Positions 1 to 8,270 of a stretch of 64,000 nt of DNA are shown piece after piece. Made by a program: the position numbers and the translations under genes. The stretch covers positions 310,001-374,000 of the forward strand of contig NZ_JAINVV010000001.1 in NCBI RefSeq assembly GCF_019880585.1. The letters are read 5' to 3'. Origin of the DNA: Sphingomonas colocasiae. GTDB lineage: Bacteria; Pseudomonadota; Alphaproteobacteria; Sphingomonadales; Sphingomonadaceae. Below the pieces are notes generated by a model that saw only the letters and a program-made list of their open reading frames with translations, ran no database searches and had not been told where the DNA came from. Every line of letters begins with the position of its first letter. The first letter of the stretch is position 1.

Positions 1-804
1 GGTGATGCTGGCGCGCAGCGATTGCCAGTCGCCGAGGTCGAGCGCCGCGACCGCCGCTTCGCGGCCGACCGCGGAGCGCTGGTGCGGCCCGATCGTGTCG
101 CCGCTGGTCACGCCGTCCTGAAAGAAGGGACCGATCGTGTCCGCGTGCAGCCGCTGGACGTGATAGCTTTCCAGGAACGCGTCCATGATCAGCTTCCAGT
201 TGGCGGGCACATCGTGCGTCTTGCGGCGGAACAGGTGCTGGCCGCCGAGCGCGAAGGCATCGAAATCGTGCGACAGCATCTCGGCGCCCGCAAAGTCGGC
301 CCCTTCGGCGAAGGAGAACCAGATCAGCCCGCCCGCCTCGAAGGTCGGGAGTTCGACCAGACCGAAATCCTGCTTTTCGAGATCGGGGAAACTGTCCGGC
401 CTGGGCATGCCGGACAGCGATCCGTCGAGCTTGTAGGTCCAGGCATGATAGGGGCAGACGAGCCGGGGCGCACAGACGGTCTCGCCACCCTCCACCAGCC
501 GCGTGCCGCGATGCCGGCAGACATTGCGGAACACATGCGCCACGCCCTTGCCGTCGCGCGCGATCAGCAAAGGCGTGCCGAAGCCGTCATGCGGCACCGC
601 CATATTGGGGCGCGGCAACAGTGCCGATGGTGCGATCACCTGCGGGAGTTTCCGGAACAGATGTTCCTGCTCGGCCGCGAAACGGATGGGATCGGTATAG
701 GCGGAGGCGGGCACGCTGGTGATGCCTTCGCCGCTGCGCGGGCAGCCATGCGCGATCGCATCAGCCAGCGCGAGCTGGCCCGGTGTGGGGGTGAGCGCGT
801 TCAT
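1..804 (-). CDS. Rieske-type aromatic ring-hydroxylating oxygenase, alpha subunit (C-terminus cut by window edge)
   Basis: Reading leftward from an ATG at 804, the frame stays open to base 1, giving 268 residues without a stop, so the C-terminal catalytic part is missing. The Rieske [2Fe-2S] ligands are visible: CRH at residues 96-98 and CPYH at 117-120, the usual C-x-H...C-x2-H spacing. This domain passes electrons from a reductase to a mononuclear iron site in the missing C-terminal half. The substrate cannot be told from the sequence; phenylpropionate, choline/betaine-type and other Rieske oxygenases share this N-terminal layout. It is divergent from the AmpG-like gene at 909. Family call is secure; specificity unknown. 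Confidence 0.88.
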   Translation of the reverse strand, partial: MNALTPTPGQLALADAIAHGCPRSGEGITSVPASAYTDPIRFAAEQEHLFRKLPQVIAPSALLPRPNMAVPHDGFGTPLLIARDGKGVAHVFRNVCRHRGTRLVEGGETVCAPRLVCPYHAWTYKLDGSLSGMPRPDSFPDLEKQDFGLVELPTFEAGGLIWFSFAEGADFAGAEMLSHDFDAFALGGQHLFRRKTHDVPANWKLIMDAFLESYHVQRLHADTIGPFFQDGVTSGDTIGPHQRSAVGREAAVAALDLGDWQSLRASIT

Positions 805-908
805 GCCGCCATTCCTCTCCGTTCGCGGTATTCCGGTCGTTCTGGGGCTAGGCATATCGCAGAATTTCTATAGTTTCCCGCGGAAATTGCAGGGGTGGGA
901 TATGGTTC

Positions 909-2252
909 ATGGCTGACGCTACGGCATCCAACGATAAGCAGCGCACATGGATCGACGGCGTGAAGCCTTATGTCGAGAAAGCGCCGCTGGCGTCGTTCTT
1001 CCTGGGCATATCGTCGGGCTTTCCCTTCGCGATGATCGGCGCGACATTGACCACCCGGCTGGCGCAGGACGGGATCGACAAGAAGACGATCACCGCCTTC
1101 ACGCTCGTCTTCCTCGCCTATAATTTCAAGTTTCTCTGGGCATGGATCGTCGATGGCGTTCGGCTGCCCCTGATCGGGCGCCTTGGCCAGCGCGTGTCGT
1201 GGATGCTCGTGATGGGGGCGGCGGTGATCGCGGCCGTCGTCAACCTGGCGCTGGTCGATCCGGGTGACGGGATCGGCGCGATCGTGACGGCGGCCATCCT
1301 GGTGGGCGTCGCCGGCGCCAGCTTCGATATCGTGATCGATGCCTATCGCATCGAGATACTCGAGCCGCGCCAGCTTGGCGTCGGATCGGGCATGACCCAA
1401 TATGGCTGGCGTATCGGCTCGGCCGGAGCGGGGGCGCTCGCTCTGGTGGTCGCGGCGCGGCTGGGGTGGGAAGCGGCCTATCTCGCCTGCGCGGCGCTGG
1501 CGCTGCCGGCGATGATCGTCGCTCTGCTGATGGGCGAACCCAAGCGCCACCATGCGCCGACGCGGGAACGCGGCGTGCAGCGGACGCTGGCCGCGATCTG
1601 GCGGCCGTTCGTCGAGTTCCTGCAGCGTCGCGGTGCGCTGCTCGTCCTGTTGTTCGTGCTGATCCACAAGATCGGCGACACGCTGGCGAATCTGACGTTC
1701 CGGTTGCTGTTCGACGATCTTGGTTTCAGCAATGACGAGATCGCGATCTACGACGTCGGGGTCGGTTTCTGGGCCTATCTGATCGGGATTTTCGTCGGCG
1801 GCTTTCTCTATGCGCGCATGGGCATGAAGCGCTCGGTGCTGCTGAGCCTTGTGCTGATGTGCGTATCGAATTTCAGCTTCGCGTTGCTCGCGGGCGCCGG
1901 ACACAGCAATTGGGGCATGGCGGGCGCGATCGGATTCGAGAATTTCGCGAGCGGCATCGGTGGCGTGGTGGTGATCGCCTATTTCTCCGCGCTGGCCGAT
2001 CTGCGCTTCACCGCGGCCCAATATGCGTTGATCTCCGCCGCCTCCAGCATCGTCGGCCGCTTCCTGACCGGCACCACCGCTGGCGGGCTGGTGGAAGGCA
2101 TGGGCTATGTGAATTTCTACCTTCTGACCACCCTGGCCGCGGTGCCGGGCATCATCCTGTTCTGGCTGATGATGCGCGCGGGGCTGATCGATGCGTCGAT
2201 CGGCAGCGCGGGCAAGGAAGGCGCGGGGAGCACGCAACAGGATCCTGCCTGA
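909..2252 (+). CDS. ampG: AmpG-like MFS transporter (muropeptide permease family)
   Basis: A 447-residue major facilitator with about 12 hydrophobic segments and a central hydrophilic loop near residues 200-220. The segment YNFKFLWAWIVDGVRLPLIG near residue 75 matches the AmpG/acetyl-CoA transporter branch, which in AmpG imports GlcNAc-anhydroMurNAc peptides released from the cell wall. It would sit in the inner membrane. The start at 909 follows a short AT-rich leader. The downstream TPR gene overlaps its stop codon, suggesting co-expression. The family also includes acetyl-CoA-type permeases, so the substrate is inferred. Confidence 0.8.
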   Translation: MADATASNDKQRTWIDGVKPYVEKAPLASFFLGISSGFPFAMIGATLTTRLAQDGIDKKTITAFTLVFLAYNFKFLWAWIVDGVRLPLIGRLGQRVSWMLVMGAAVIAAVVNLALVDPGDGIGAIVTAAILVGVAGASFDIVIDAYRIEILEPRQLGVGSGMTQYGWRIGSAGAGALALVVAARLGWEAAYLACAALALPAMIVALLMGEPKRHHAPTRERGVQRTLAAIWRPFVEFLQRRGALLVLLFVLIHKIGDTLANLTFRLLFDDLGFSNDEIAIYDVGVGFWAYLIGIFVGGFLYARMGMKRSVLLSLVLMCVSNFSFALLAGAGHSNWGMAGAIGFENFASGIGGVVVIAYFSALADLRFTAAQYALISAASSIVGRFLTGTTAGGLVEGMGYVNFYLLTTLAAVPGIILFWLMMRAGLIDASIGSAGKEGAGSTQQDPA

Positions 2253-3010
2253 TACCCTGGCTGATCGCTTCCGCCCTGATCCAGATCGCCTGCGCGATCC
2301 ATGTGATCCGCAACGGGCGCAACCAGACCTGGATCATGGTGATCATGTTCCTGCCGCTGGCCGGCGCCGCCGCCTATTTCATTCTCGAGATCCTGCCGGG
2401 CCTGCGCGGCAATCGGCATGTCCGCACCGCGCATGCCAAGGCCGTGGCGCATTTCGATCCCGAGCGCGACCTGCGCGCCGCGCGGGAGGCGCTGTCGCTG
2501 GCGGATACGGTGGCGAACAGGATCGCGATGGCCGACGCGCTTGCCGGGCTGGATCGCCATGAGGAGGCGATATCCTGTTATCGCGATGCGCTGGCGCGTT
2601 CGCCGGGTGGCGACGACCGGACCAAGGCCAAGCTCGCCCGTGCGCTGATCGAGATCGGCGAGGCGGCCGAAGCGGAACGGCTGGTCGACGAGATCGCGCA
2701 GCCGTCCGGCATCGGCGAGCAGGACCGGCTGGCGATGCTGCGCGCGCGCATTCTGGAGGCGCAAGGCAAGCTCGCGCCGGCAATGGCGATCTATGCAGAT
2801 CTGGTCTCGCGCTATCCGGGCGAGGAAGCGCGCTGCCGCTATGCGGCCCTGTTGCTGCAGACCGGCGATCGTCGCCGCGCCCGTGGCGTGCTGGAGGAAG
2901 TGGAACAGCGCATGAAACGCCTCGACCGCACCCAGCGCGGGGCCGAGGCTGACATGTACGACTGGGCGATGGACCAGTTGCGTGGATTGCGGACAGATAC
3001 GGGTACATAG
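2249..3010 (+). CDS. membrane-anchored TPR protein, probable CTG start
   Basis: About 253 residues. Two hydrophobic helices at the N-terminus (roughly residues 1-20 and 28-50) are followed by a soluble tetratricopeptide-like helical region with Ala/Arg/Glu-rich repeats, probably a cytoplasmic or periplasmic scaffold. No ATG, GTG or TTG exists in frame between the upstream stop and the first membrane helix. A CTG at 2249 overlaps the ampG stop as CTGA, exactly like the ATGA/GTGA junctions elsewhere here, with an AGGA ribosome binding site six bases upstream. The alternative GTG at 2303 would delete the first helix. Function unknown; coupling to AmpG hints at envelope recycling. Confidence 0.75.
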   Translation: MIPWLIASALIQIACAIHVIRNGRNQTWIMVIMFLPLAGAAAYFILEILPGLRGNRHVRTAHAKAVAHFDPERDLRAAREALSLADTVANRIAMADALAGLDRHEEAISCYRDALARSPGGDDRTKAKLARALIEIGEAAEAERLVDEIAQPSGIGEQDRLAMLRARILEAQGKLAPAMAIYADLVSRYPGEEARCRYAALLLQTGDRRRARGVLEEVEQRMKRLDRTQRGAEADMYDWAMDQLRGLRTDTGT

Positions 3011-3025
3011 GGCAAGAATGCTGCG

Positions 3026-3439
3026 ATGAGCCATCTCATCCTCCGCTACGAACCCGATCCGGACGATGAGGTTGGCCGGCTCTGGTTCGATGTCCGGACG
3101 GCGCTTTTCTCGGGATCGTCTTTTTTCTGGTCGAACCTCGGTGAGTTACCGGACCTGATCGAGCAGATTGGCCGATATCCACTCGACGGCAAAACGAATT
3201 GCCGATGGGAATGGGGGGCGAGCGGAGACGCCAGCCTCGTCGCGGCTCTCGACGTGATGCAGGTGAAGGTGAGCGGGCGACTGGAAGCACGTGTGCGTCT
3301 CGCCGACTTGAACGATGTATCGCAATGTCTCGCGATCAGTTTTGAGACTGAATATGTGCTTCTGGATGCATTTCGTGGTGAGCTGAAGGCAATGTATGAC
3401 GGGAGATCGGGCAAGGCATTGCTTGCGGGCGTTGGATAG
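3026..3439 (+). CDS. hypothetical protein, 137 aa
   Basis: I do not recognise this family. The protein is soluble, acidic at the N-terminus, has no signal peptide or membrane segment, and carries two cysteines. An aromatic run (SSFFWSN) lies near residue 31. Its codon use is visibly less GC-biased than that of its neighbours (many A/T-ending codons), and an intergenic repeat array follows its 3' end, so it may be a transferred or fast-evolving gene. The ATG at 3026 lies 15 bases after the TPR gene's stop. It resembles small immunity-type proteins only in size and composition; no function is claimed. Confidence 0.6.
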   Translation: MSHLILRYEPDPDDEVGRLWFDVRTALFSGSSFFWSNLGELPDLIEQIGRYPLDGKTNCRWEWGASGDASLVAALDVMQVKVSGRLEARVRLADLNDVSQCLAISFETEYVLLDAFRGELKAMYDGRSGKALLAGVG

Positions 3440-3506
3440 TGGGTGCCGTGCATCGATCGGCCCGAACATCATTCTAATTCCCGATTACGTTCGATCCATC
3501 CATCTT

Positions 3507-3577
3507 CGTCATTGCGAGCGAAGCGAAGCAATCCAGTGTAGAAAGCATCCCGGGATTGCTTCGCTTCGCTCGCAACG
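3507..3577. repeat. intergenic inverted repeat (sphingomonad-type hairpin element)
   Basis: Left arm at about 3512-3534 and right arm at about 3553-3575 are perfect inverted copies of a 23-base sequence beginning TTGCGAGCGAAGCGAAGC, separated by about 18 bases. Each arm has its own internal symmetry. The pair could form a long hairpin at the 3' end of the 3026 gene. Elements of this type recur between genes in sphingomonad genomes (recalled, not searched). Confidence 0.75.
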
Positions 3578-3617
3578 GTCGCTCGTCTTCAACTGATGTG
3601 ACTCGAAGGGGAGGGCA

Positions 3618-3638
3618 GGGCTTCGACAAGCTCAGCCC
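3618..3638. repeat. short intergenic hairpin repeat
   Basis: The sequence runs GGGCTTCGACAAGCTCAGCC and on to 3638, with GGGCT/AGCCC ends that pair. It resembles another dispersed intergenic element of sphingomonads and lies between the 3507 repeat and the purU stop. It is transcribed on the plus strand after the 3026 gene or on the minus strand after purU. Confidence 0.5.
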
Positions 3639-3662
3639 GAATGGGTGGTTGGAGTTGGTGAT

Positions 3663-4526
3663 TTACCGGAAAACCACCGTCTTGCCGTCATTCAGGAACA
3701 CCCGGCGTTCGCCCAGCGCATTGACCGCGCGGGCCAGCACCTGCGCCTCGATGTCGCGGCCGATGCGGATCATGTCATCCACTGACGCGCGGTGATCGAC
3801 GCGTTCCACCGCCTGTTCGACGATCGGGCCTTCGTCGAGGTCGCCGGTCACGAAATGCGCGGTCGCGCCGATCAGCTTCACGCCACGCGCATGCGCGCGG
3901 TGATAGGGTTTCGCGCCCTTGAAGCCGGGCAGGAAGCTGTGATGGATGTTGATGCAGCGACCGCTCAGCCGTTCGGAGAAATCCTGCGTCAGCACCTGCA
4001 TGTAACGGGCGAGCACCAGCAGTTCGGCGCCGCTATCGGCCATCAGCGCCTCGATCGCGCGCTCCTGCGCGTCGCGATTGTCGGCATTCACCGGCAGATG
4101 ATGCCAGGGCAGGCCATGCCATTCGACCAGTCCGCGCAGATCGTCGTGATTGGAGACGACACCGACGATATCGACGGACAGGCCACCGGTCTGGCGCCGG
4201 TGCAGCAGGTCGTTCAGGCAATGCGATCCCTTGGAGACCGCGATCAGCGCGCGCGGGCGTTCGTCGGCGGCGGTCAGCGACCAGTCGAGTTCCAGCGCCG
4301 CCGCCGTCCCGGCGAACTGCGCGCGCAATTCTTCGGTATCGCCCGGAAAATCGGGGCCGCCGGCGGTGAAGACGACGCGCATGAAGAAGCGCGCCGTCTC
4401 GATATCGGCATATTGCTGGCTGTCGAGGATGAAGCCACTGCGCGCGGCCAGGAACGCGCTCACACCCGCGACGATGCCGACCCGGTCGTTGCAGGTCAGC
4501 GTCAGGATCCAGCTCGGTTCGCTCAT
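3663..4526 (-). CDS. purU: formyltetrahydrofolate deformylase
   Basis: A 287-residue protein with an N-terminal ACT domain (about 5-85) and a C-terminal formyltransferase-fold domain. It hydrolyses 10-formyl-THF to THF and formate, balancing one-carbon pools. The catalytic triad typical of the PurN/PurU fold is visible: N193 and H195 in INIHHSFLPGF and D231 in GDLDEGP. The start ATG at 4526 shares a base with the astD stop (TGATG), so it is the last gene of an astC-astA-astD-purU unit. Upstream in-frame codons run into astD and were rejected as start. Placement in an arginine-catabolic operon is unusual but the identity is clear. Confidence 0.93.
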   Translation of the reverse strand: MSEPSWILTLTCNDRVGIVAGVSAFLAARSGFILDSQQYADIETARFFMRVVFTAGGPDFPGDTEELRAQFAGTAAALELDWSLTAADERPRALIAVSKGSHCLNDLLHRRQTGGLSVDIVGVVSNHDDLRGLVEWHGLPWHHLPVNADNRDAQERAIEALMADSGAELLVLARYMQVLTQDFSERLSGRCINIHHSFLPGFKGAKPYHRAHARGVKLIGATAHFVTGDLDEGPIVEQAVERVDHRASVDDMIRIGRDIEAQVLARAVNALGERRVFLNDGKTVVFR

Positions 4527-5974
4527 CAGGCGGCAAGCCCCGGAACCGCGACCGCGCTCACCGTATCGGCTTCGAAACTGCCGATCGGATAGGCGCAATA
4601 ATCGGCGGCATAATAGGCGCTGGGCCGATGGTTGCCCGATGCGCCAAGCCCGCCAAAGGGCATGTTGCCCGCAGCCCCCGTGGTCGGTCGGTTACGGTTG
4701 ACGATGCCCGCGCGGCTTTCCTCGATGAAACGGTCCCAGAGCGCGGCGTCGGCGCTGATCAGGCCGGCGGACAGGCCGAACGCGGTGGCATTGGCCGCCG
4801 CGATCGCCGCATCGAAATCACCGACACGGGTGATCTGGAGGACGGGCGCGAAGATCTCTCCATCGGGCACGTCGATCCCCGTCACGTCGAGGATCGCCGG
4901 CGTCACGAACGCGGCCGAACGCCCGTCGATCCCGCCGAAGTCGCGGATGGTGCGTGCGCCGCGCGCCTGAAGCCCGGCAAAGGCGGAGCGGGCGCCCGCC
5001 GCCGCCGCGTCCGAAACCAGCGGCCCCATGAAGCCATCCTCGGCATCGTTCCAGGCGCCGATGCGCAGCCGGCCCGCCATCGCATCGATCGCATCGACGA
5101 TCGCGTCGCCCGTCGCTCCTTGCGGCACGATCAGGCGGCGCGCGCACGAACAGCGCTGGCCGGTGGTGACGAAGGCGGACTGGACGATGATCGACGCGGC
5201 GGCCTCCGGCGAATCCCAGGCGATCAGCGGATTGTTGCCGCCGAGTTCGAGCGCCAGGATCAGGTGCGGTCGGTCGATCGTCGCGCGCTTCAATGCCGCG
5301 CCGGCGCCCGCCGAGCCGGTGAAGAGCAGACCATCGATATCGGCCGCGACCAGGGCTTCGCCGGTCGCGCGCGCGCCCTGCACCAGATTGAGCACACCGG
5401 CGGGAAGACCCGCCTGTTCCCAGGCCTTGACCATGCGCTCGCCGGTGGCCGGCGTGATCTCGGACGGTTTGAAGACGATCGTGTTACCGGCCAGCAGCGC
5501 CGGCACGATATGGCCATTGGGCAAATGGCCGGGGAAATTATAGGGGCCCAGCACCGCCATCACGCCATGCGCGCGATGGCGCAGCACCGCGCGGCCGAAA
5601 TCGGTGTCCGACGCGCGTTCGCCTGTCCGTTCGGCATTGGCGGCGATCGAGACGGCGACCTTGCCGATCATCGATCCGATCTCGGCGCGCGTTTCCCAGA
5701 GCAGCTTGCCGGTCTCGCGCGAGATCAGTTCCGCGAACGCCTCGCGATCGGATTCGAGCGCGGCGGCGAAACGACGAACGGCGGCGATGCGATCGTCGAG
5801 CGGGGCCGCGCGCCATGCCGGCAGCGCGGCGCGTGCCGCCGCCACCGCCTGTGCGATGTCATCCGCCGTCGCGGCCGCGCCTTCCCACACCGTCTCTCCC
5901 GTTGCGGGATCGAGCGATCGGAAGCTCTCGCCGCTCGCCTGCTGCCATTGGCCGTTCACATGCATCGATATCAC
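4526..5974 (-). CDS. astD: succinylglutamate-semialdehyde dehydrogenase
   Basis: A 482-residue NAD(P)-dependent aldehyde dehydrogenase, the fourth step of the arginine succinyltransferase pathway (N-succinylglutamate semialdehyde to N-succinylglutamate). The general-base glutamate is in ALELGGNN and the catalytic cysteine in GQRCSCARR. Its position directly after astA and an AstC-type aminotransferase supports this specificity over other aldehyde dehydrogenases. The GTG at 5974 overlaps the astA stop as GTGA. An ATG at 5965, preceded by GGGTGA, is an equally good start and would shorten it by three residues. Confidence 0.92.
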   Translation of the reverse strand: MISMHVNGQWQQASGESFRSLDPATGETVWEGAAATADDIAQAVAAARAALPAWRAAPLDDRIAAVRRFAAALESDREAFAELISRETGKLLWETRAEIGSMIGKVAVSIAANAERTGERASDTDFGRAVLRHRAHGVMAVLGPYNFPGHLPNGHIVPALLAGNTIVFKPSEITPATGERMVKAWEQAGLPAGVLNLVQGARATGEALVAADIDGLLFTGSAGAGAALKRATIDRPHLILALELGGNNPLIAWDSPEAAASIIVQSAFVTTGQRCSCARRLIVPQGATGDAIVDAIDAMAGRLRIGAWNDAEDGFMGPLVSDAAAAGARSAFAGLQARGARTIRDFGGIDGRSAAFVTPAILDVTGIDVPDGEIFAPVLQITRVGDFDAAIAAANATAFGLSAGLISADAALWDRFIEESRAGIVNRNRPTTGAAGNMPFGGLGASGNHRPSAYYAADYCAYPIGSFEADTVSAVAVPGLAA

Positions 5975-6975
5975 CCATTCACTCGAACGGCCTCACCTTC
6001 GCGGAGGCCTAGCGCGGTTGCGGTTTGCGGATCAACGGTCACCATGCCGTCGTCGATCGCGGCGGCTGCCTGCGTCGCCCGGAATTTGGGGATGGCGACG
6101 CTCGAAAGCAAATATTGCGGCCCGTCCACATCATGGCCGATCGCCAGGCGCAGCGTGCGGCTGCCGCGCACCGTCGCCAGCGAATCGCGCGCGCAGGTCA
6201 TGGTGGGGCCGCCATCGAAAATATCGACCAGGCCCGACCGTTCGAAGCCTTCGCGCTCCAGCAGTGCCAGCGCGGGTTCGCCGTCCCGGTGGACGCGGCC
6301 GATCGCTTCCGCCGCGCCATGGTCGATCAGCTCGACATAGATGGGGTGACGCGGCGCCAGATCCAGGATGAACTGGCCGTCGCTCGCGGTGACCATATGA
6401 TCGGCCTGTTCGAACGGGATGCGGTAGAATTTGTAAGACACGCCTTCCCAGAAGGGCGATCGGCCGTCCTCGTCGAACCAGCCGCGCAATTCGGACATCA
6501 CGGTGTGCGAGAAGCGCAGCGGATCCGCGCCGATCAGCATGTAGCGCGATCGGGCGAGCAGGCTGCCGGCGCCGCCACTGCGACGGTCGGCGCGGACGAA
6601 CAGCGATCCCACCTCGGTCCAGCCCGCACATTCGTTGACCAGCACCAGCGCCTGGTGATCAAAGCGCGTCTTCGTCGCCAGCGAATGCTGGGCGAGAGTG
6701 ACGATCCGGAACGAGAAATGGGGGCGGCCGATGCCGACCCCCGCGCGCACGCCGGCGACGCCCGCGACCGCACCGGTCTCGCCGTCGGTCAGCATCAGCG
6801 TGTACCAGGCTTCCGCCGGCGCGATCGCTCCCGTGAAGCTCTGCTGGGACAGGGCAAGCCGTTCGGAGAGGACGGCTTCGTCCTCAGGCAGGCTGGTGAA
6901 GCCGCGGCCCGAAAGGACCGCGAGCTCCATCAATGCCTCCAGGTCCGCCGGTCCGGCGGGCCGAACCACCAGCAT
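5971..6975 (-). CDS. astA: arginine N-succinyltransferase (copy 1)
   Basis: A 334-residue GNAT-related enzyme that transfers succinyl from succinyl-CoA to arginine, the first AST step. Family signatures are the early GRGFTSLP segment, SPFWEG near the middle, and DIFDGGPTM near residue 245. The start ATG at 6975 overlaps the aminotransferase stop (TGATG); an upstream in-frame extension lies inside that gene and was rejected. It is the more divergent of two astA copies in this window; the other, at 23786, looks closer to the enterobacterial enzyme. The two could form a heteromer as AruF/AruG do in Pseudomonas, or serve different substrates. Confidence 0.9.
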   Translation of the reverse strand: MLVVRPAGPADLEALMELAVLSGRGFTSLPEDEAVLSERLALSQQSFTGAIAPAEAWYTLMLTDGETGAVAGVAGVRAGVGIGRPHFSFRIVTLAQHSLATKTRFDHQALVLVNECAGWTEVGSLFVRADRRSGGAGSLLARSRYMLIGADPLRFSHTVMSELRGWFDEDGRSPFWEGVSYKFYRIPFEQADHMVTASDGQFILDLAPRHPIYVELIDHGAAEAIGRVHRDGEPALALLEREGFERSGLVDIFDGGPTMTCARDSLATVRGSRTLRLAIGHDVDGPQYLLSSVAIPKFRATQAAAAIDDGMVTVDPQTATALGLREGEAVRVNG

Positions 6976-8171
6976 CAAGCGGCCTTTGCGAGTTGCGCGC
7001 GAGCAGCCTCGCATGCCGCTTCCAGCCGGGTGACGGCTTCGGCCGCTTCCTCATGGCTCAGGATCAGCGGTGGCAGCAGGCGGACGCAATTCTCGCCGCC
7101 GCCGGCGACGAGCACGCCATGATCCCGCGCCAGCGCCATGAATTCGCGATTATTGGGGATCATCTTCAGGCCGATCAGCAGGCCCTTGCCGCGCACGTCG
7201 ACGATCAGGTCGGGATAGCGGGCGGCCAGATCGGTCAGCCGCGTCTTGAGATCGTCGGCGATCGCACGAGCATGCGTCAGCGTGCTTTCCTTGGCGATCT
7301 CGTCGAACGCGGCGATCGCGACCGCCATCGCCAGCGGGTTGCCGCCGAAGGTGGAGCCGTGCACGCCCACGGTCATGCCCTTCGCGGCTTCGCGGGTGGC
7401 AAGGCACGCGCCGACCGGGAAGCCGCCGCCCAGCGCCTTGGCGACGCCCATGATGTCGGGCTCCGCGCCTTCGAACCATTGGTGCGCGAACAGCTTGCCG
7501 GTCCGGCCCATGCCGCTCTGTACTTCGTCATAGATCAGCAGCACGCCATGCGCGGTGCAGAGATCGCGGACGCGCTTCAGCCATTCGCCGGTCAGTGCGC
7601 GCGCGCCGCCTTCGCCCTGCACAGGCTCGACGATCAGCGCCGCCGTGGTCGGCCGCGCGATCGCTTCGGCGATGCCGGCCTCGTCGTCGATGGTGAGCTG
7701 GACATAGCCGGGCAGGCGGGGACCGAAACCCTCGACATAGGAAGGGTTGCCCGCCGCGTTGATCGCCGCATAGGTCCGGCCATGGAAGGATCCGGCGAAA
7801 CCGATGATATCGATCCGCTCGGGCTGGCCGTTGACGAAATGATAGCGGCGCGCGGTTTTGAGCGCGCATTCGATCGCCTCGGATCCCGAATTGCCGAAAA
7901 AGACGACATCGGCGAAGCTGGCGTCGGTCAGGCGCTCGGCAAGCTCATCCTGCCCCGGAATGCGGAAGATGTTGGAAACGTGCCAGAGCTTGCCGGCCTG
8001 TTCGGTCAGCGCCGCGATCAGCGCGGGATGGGCATGGCCGAGCGCGTCGGTCGCGATGCCGGCCACGCAATCGAGATAGGCGCGACCGTCGATATCATGC
8101 AGCCAGGCGCCATTGCCGTGCGACACCGCCAGCGGCGCGCGATTGTAAACTCCCATCAATGCGTCGGTCAT
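6975..8171 (-). CDS. astC: acetylornithine/succinylornithine aminotransferase
   Basis: A 398-residue class-III PLP aminotransferase of the ArgD/AstC type. The cofactor lysine is K245 in GVAKALGGG, with D215 in IYDEVQSG binding the pyridine nitrogen and NSGSEA at 94-99 in the phosphate region. It transaminates N-succinylornithine (or N-acetylornithine in the reverse, biosynthetic role). Leading an operon with astA and astD argues for the catabolic role, but ArgD and AstC are hard to separate by sequence and one enzyme may do both. A 20-bp palindrome lies 29 bases upstream of the start. Confidence 0.88.
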   Translation of the reverse strand: MTDALMGVYNRAPLAVSHGNGAWLHDIDGRAYLDCVAGIATDALGHAHPALIAALTEQAGKLWHVSNIFRIPGQDELAERLTDASFADVVFFGNSGSEAIECALKTARRYHFVNGQPERIDIIGFAGSFHGRTYAAINAAGNPSYVEGFGPRLPGYVQLTIDDEAGIAEAIARPTTAALIVEPVQGEGGARALTGEWLKRVRDLCTAHGVLLIYDEVQSGMGRTGKLFAHQWFEGAEPDIMGVAKALGGGFPVGACLATREAAKGMTVGVHGSTFGGNPLAMAVAIAAFDEIAKESTLTHARAIADDLKTRLTDLAARYPDLIVDVRGKGLLIGLKMIPNNREFMALARDHGVLVAGGGENCVRLLPPLILSHEEAAEAVTRLEAACEAARAQLAKAA

Positions 8172-8199
8172 GTCGTTGCTCCCATTAGGGCGATTTGCA

Positions 8200-8219
8200 G
8201 TTCGATGGAATCATCGAAC
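8200..8219 (-). promoter_or_regulatory. perfect palindrome upstream of the ast operon, candidate operator
   Basis: Two 8-base arms, GTTCGATG and CATCGAAC, flank a 4-base spacer. The element lies 29-48 bases before the astC start in the only gap between the D-2-hydroxyglutarate dehydrogenase gene and the ast genes, where a promoter is expected. The surrounding minus-strand sequence is AT-richer (a GTTTGTTTTAA tract further upstream). Binding by a dimeric regulator is inferred; a role as an mRNA hairpin is possible. Confidence 0.5.
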
Positions 8220-8270
8220 GACTCGAAAATCGCGTTAAAACAAACATATAGAGCAGGCTCTCCGCTTCCA

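Noticed and set aside
801-2237. 478-codon minus frame opposite ampG
   Set aside because: Polar His/Gln/Arg-rich composition and no family resemblance; the plus strand encodes a clear membrane transporter.
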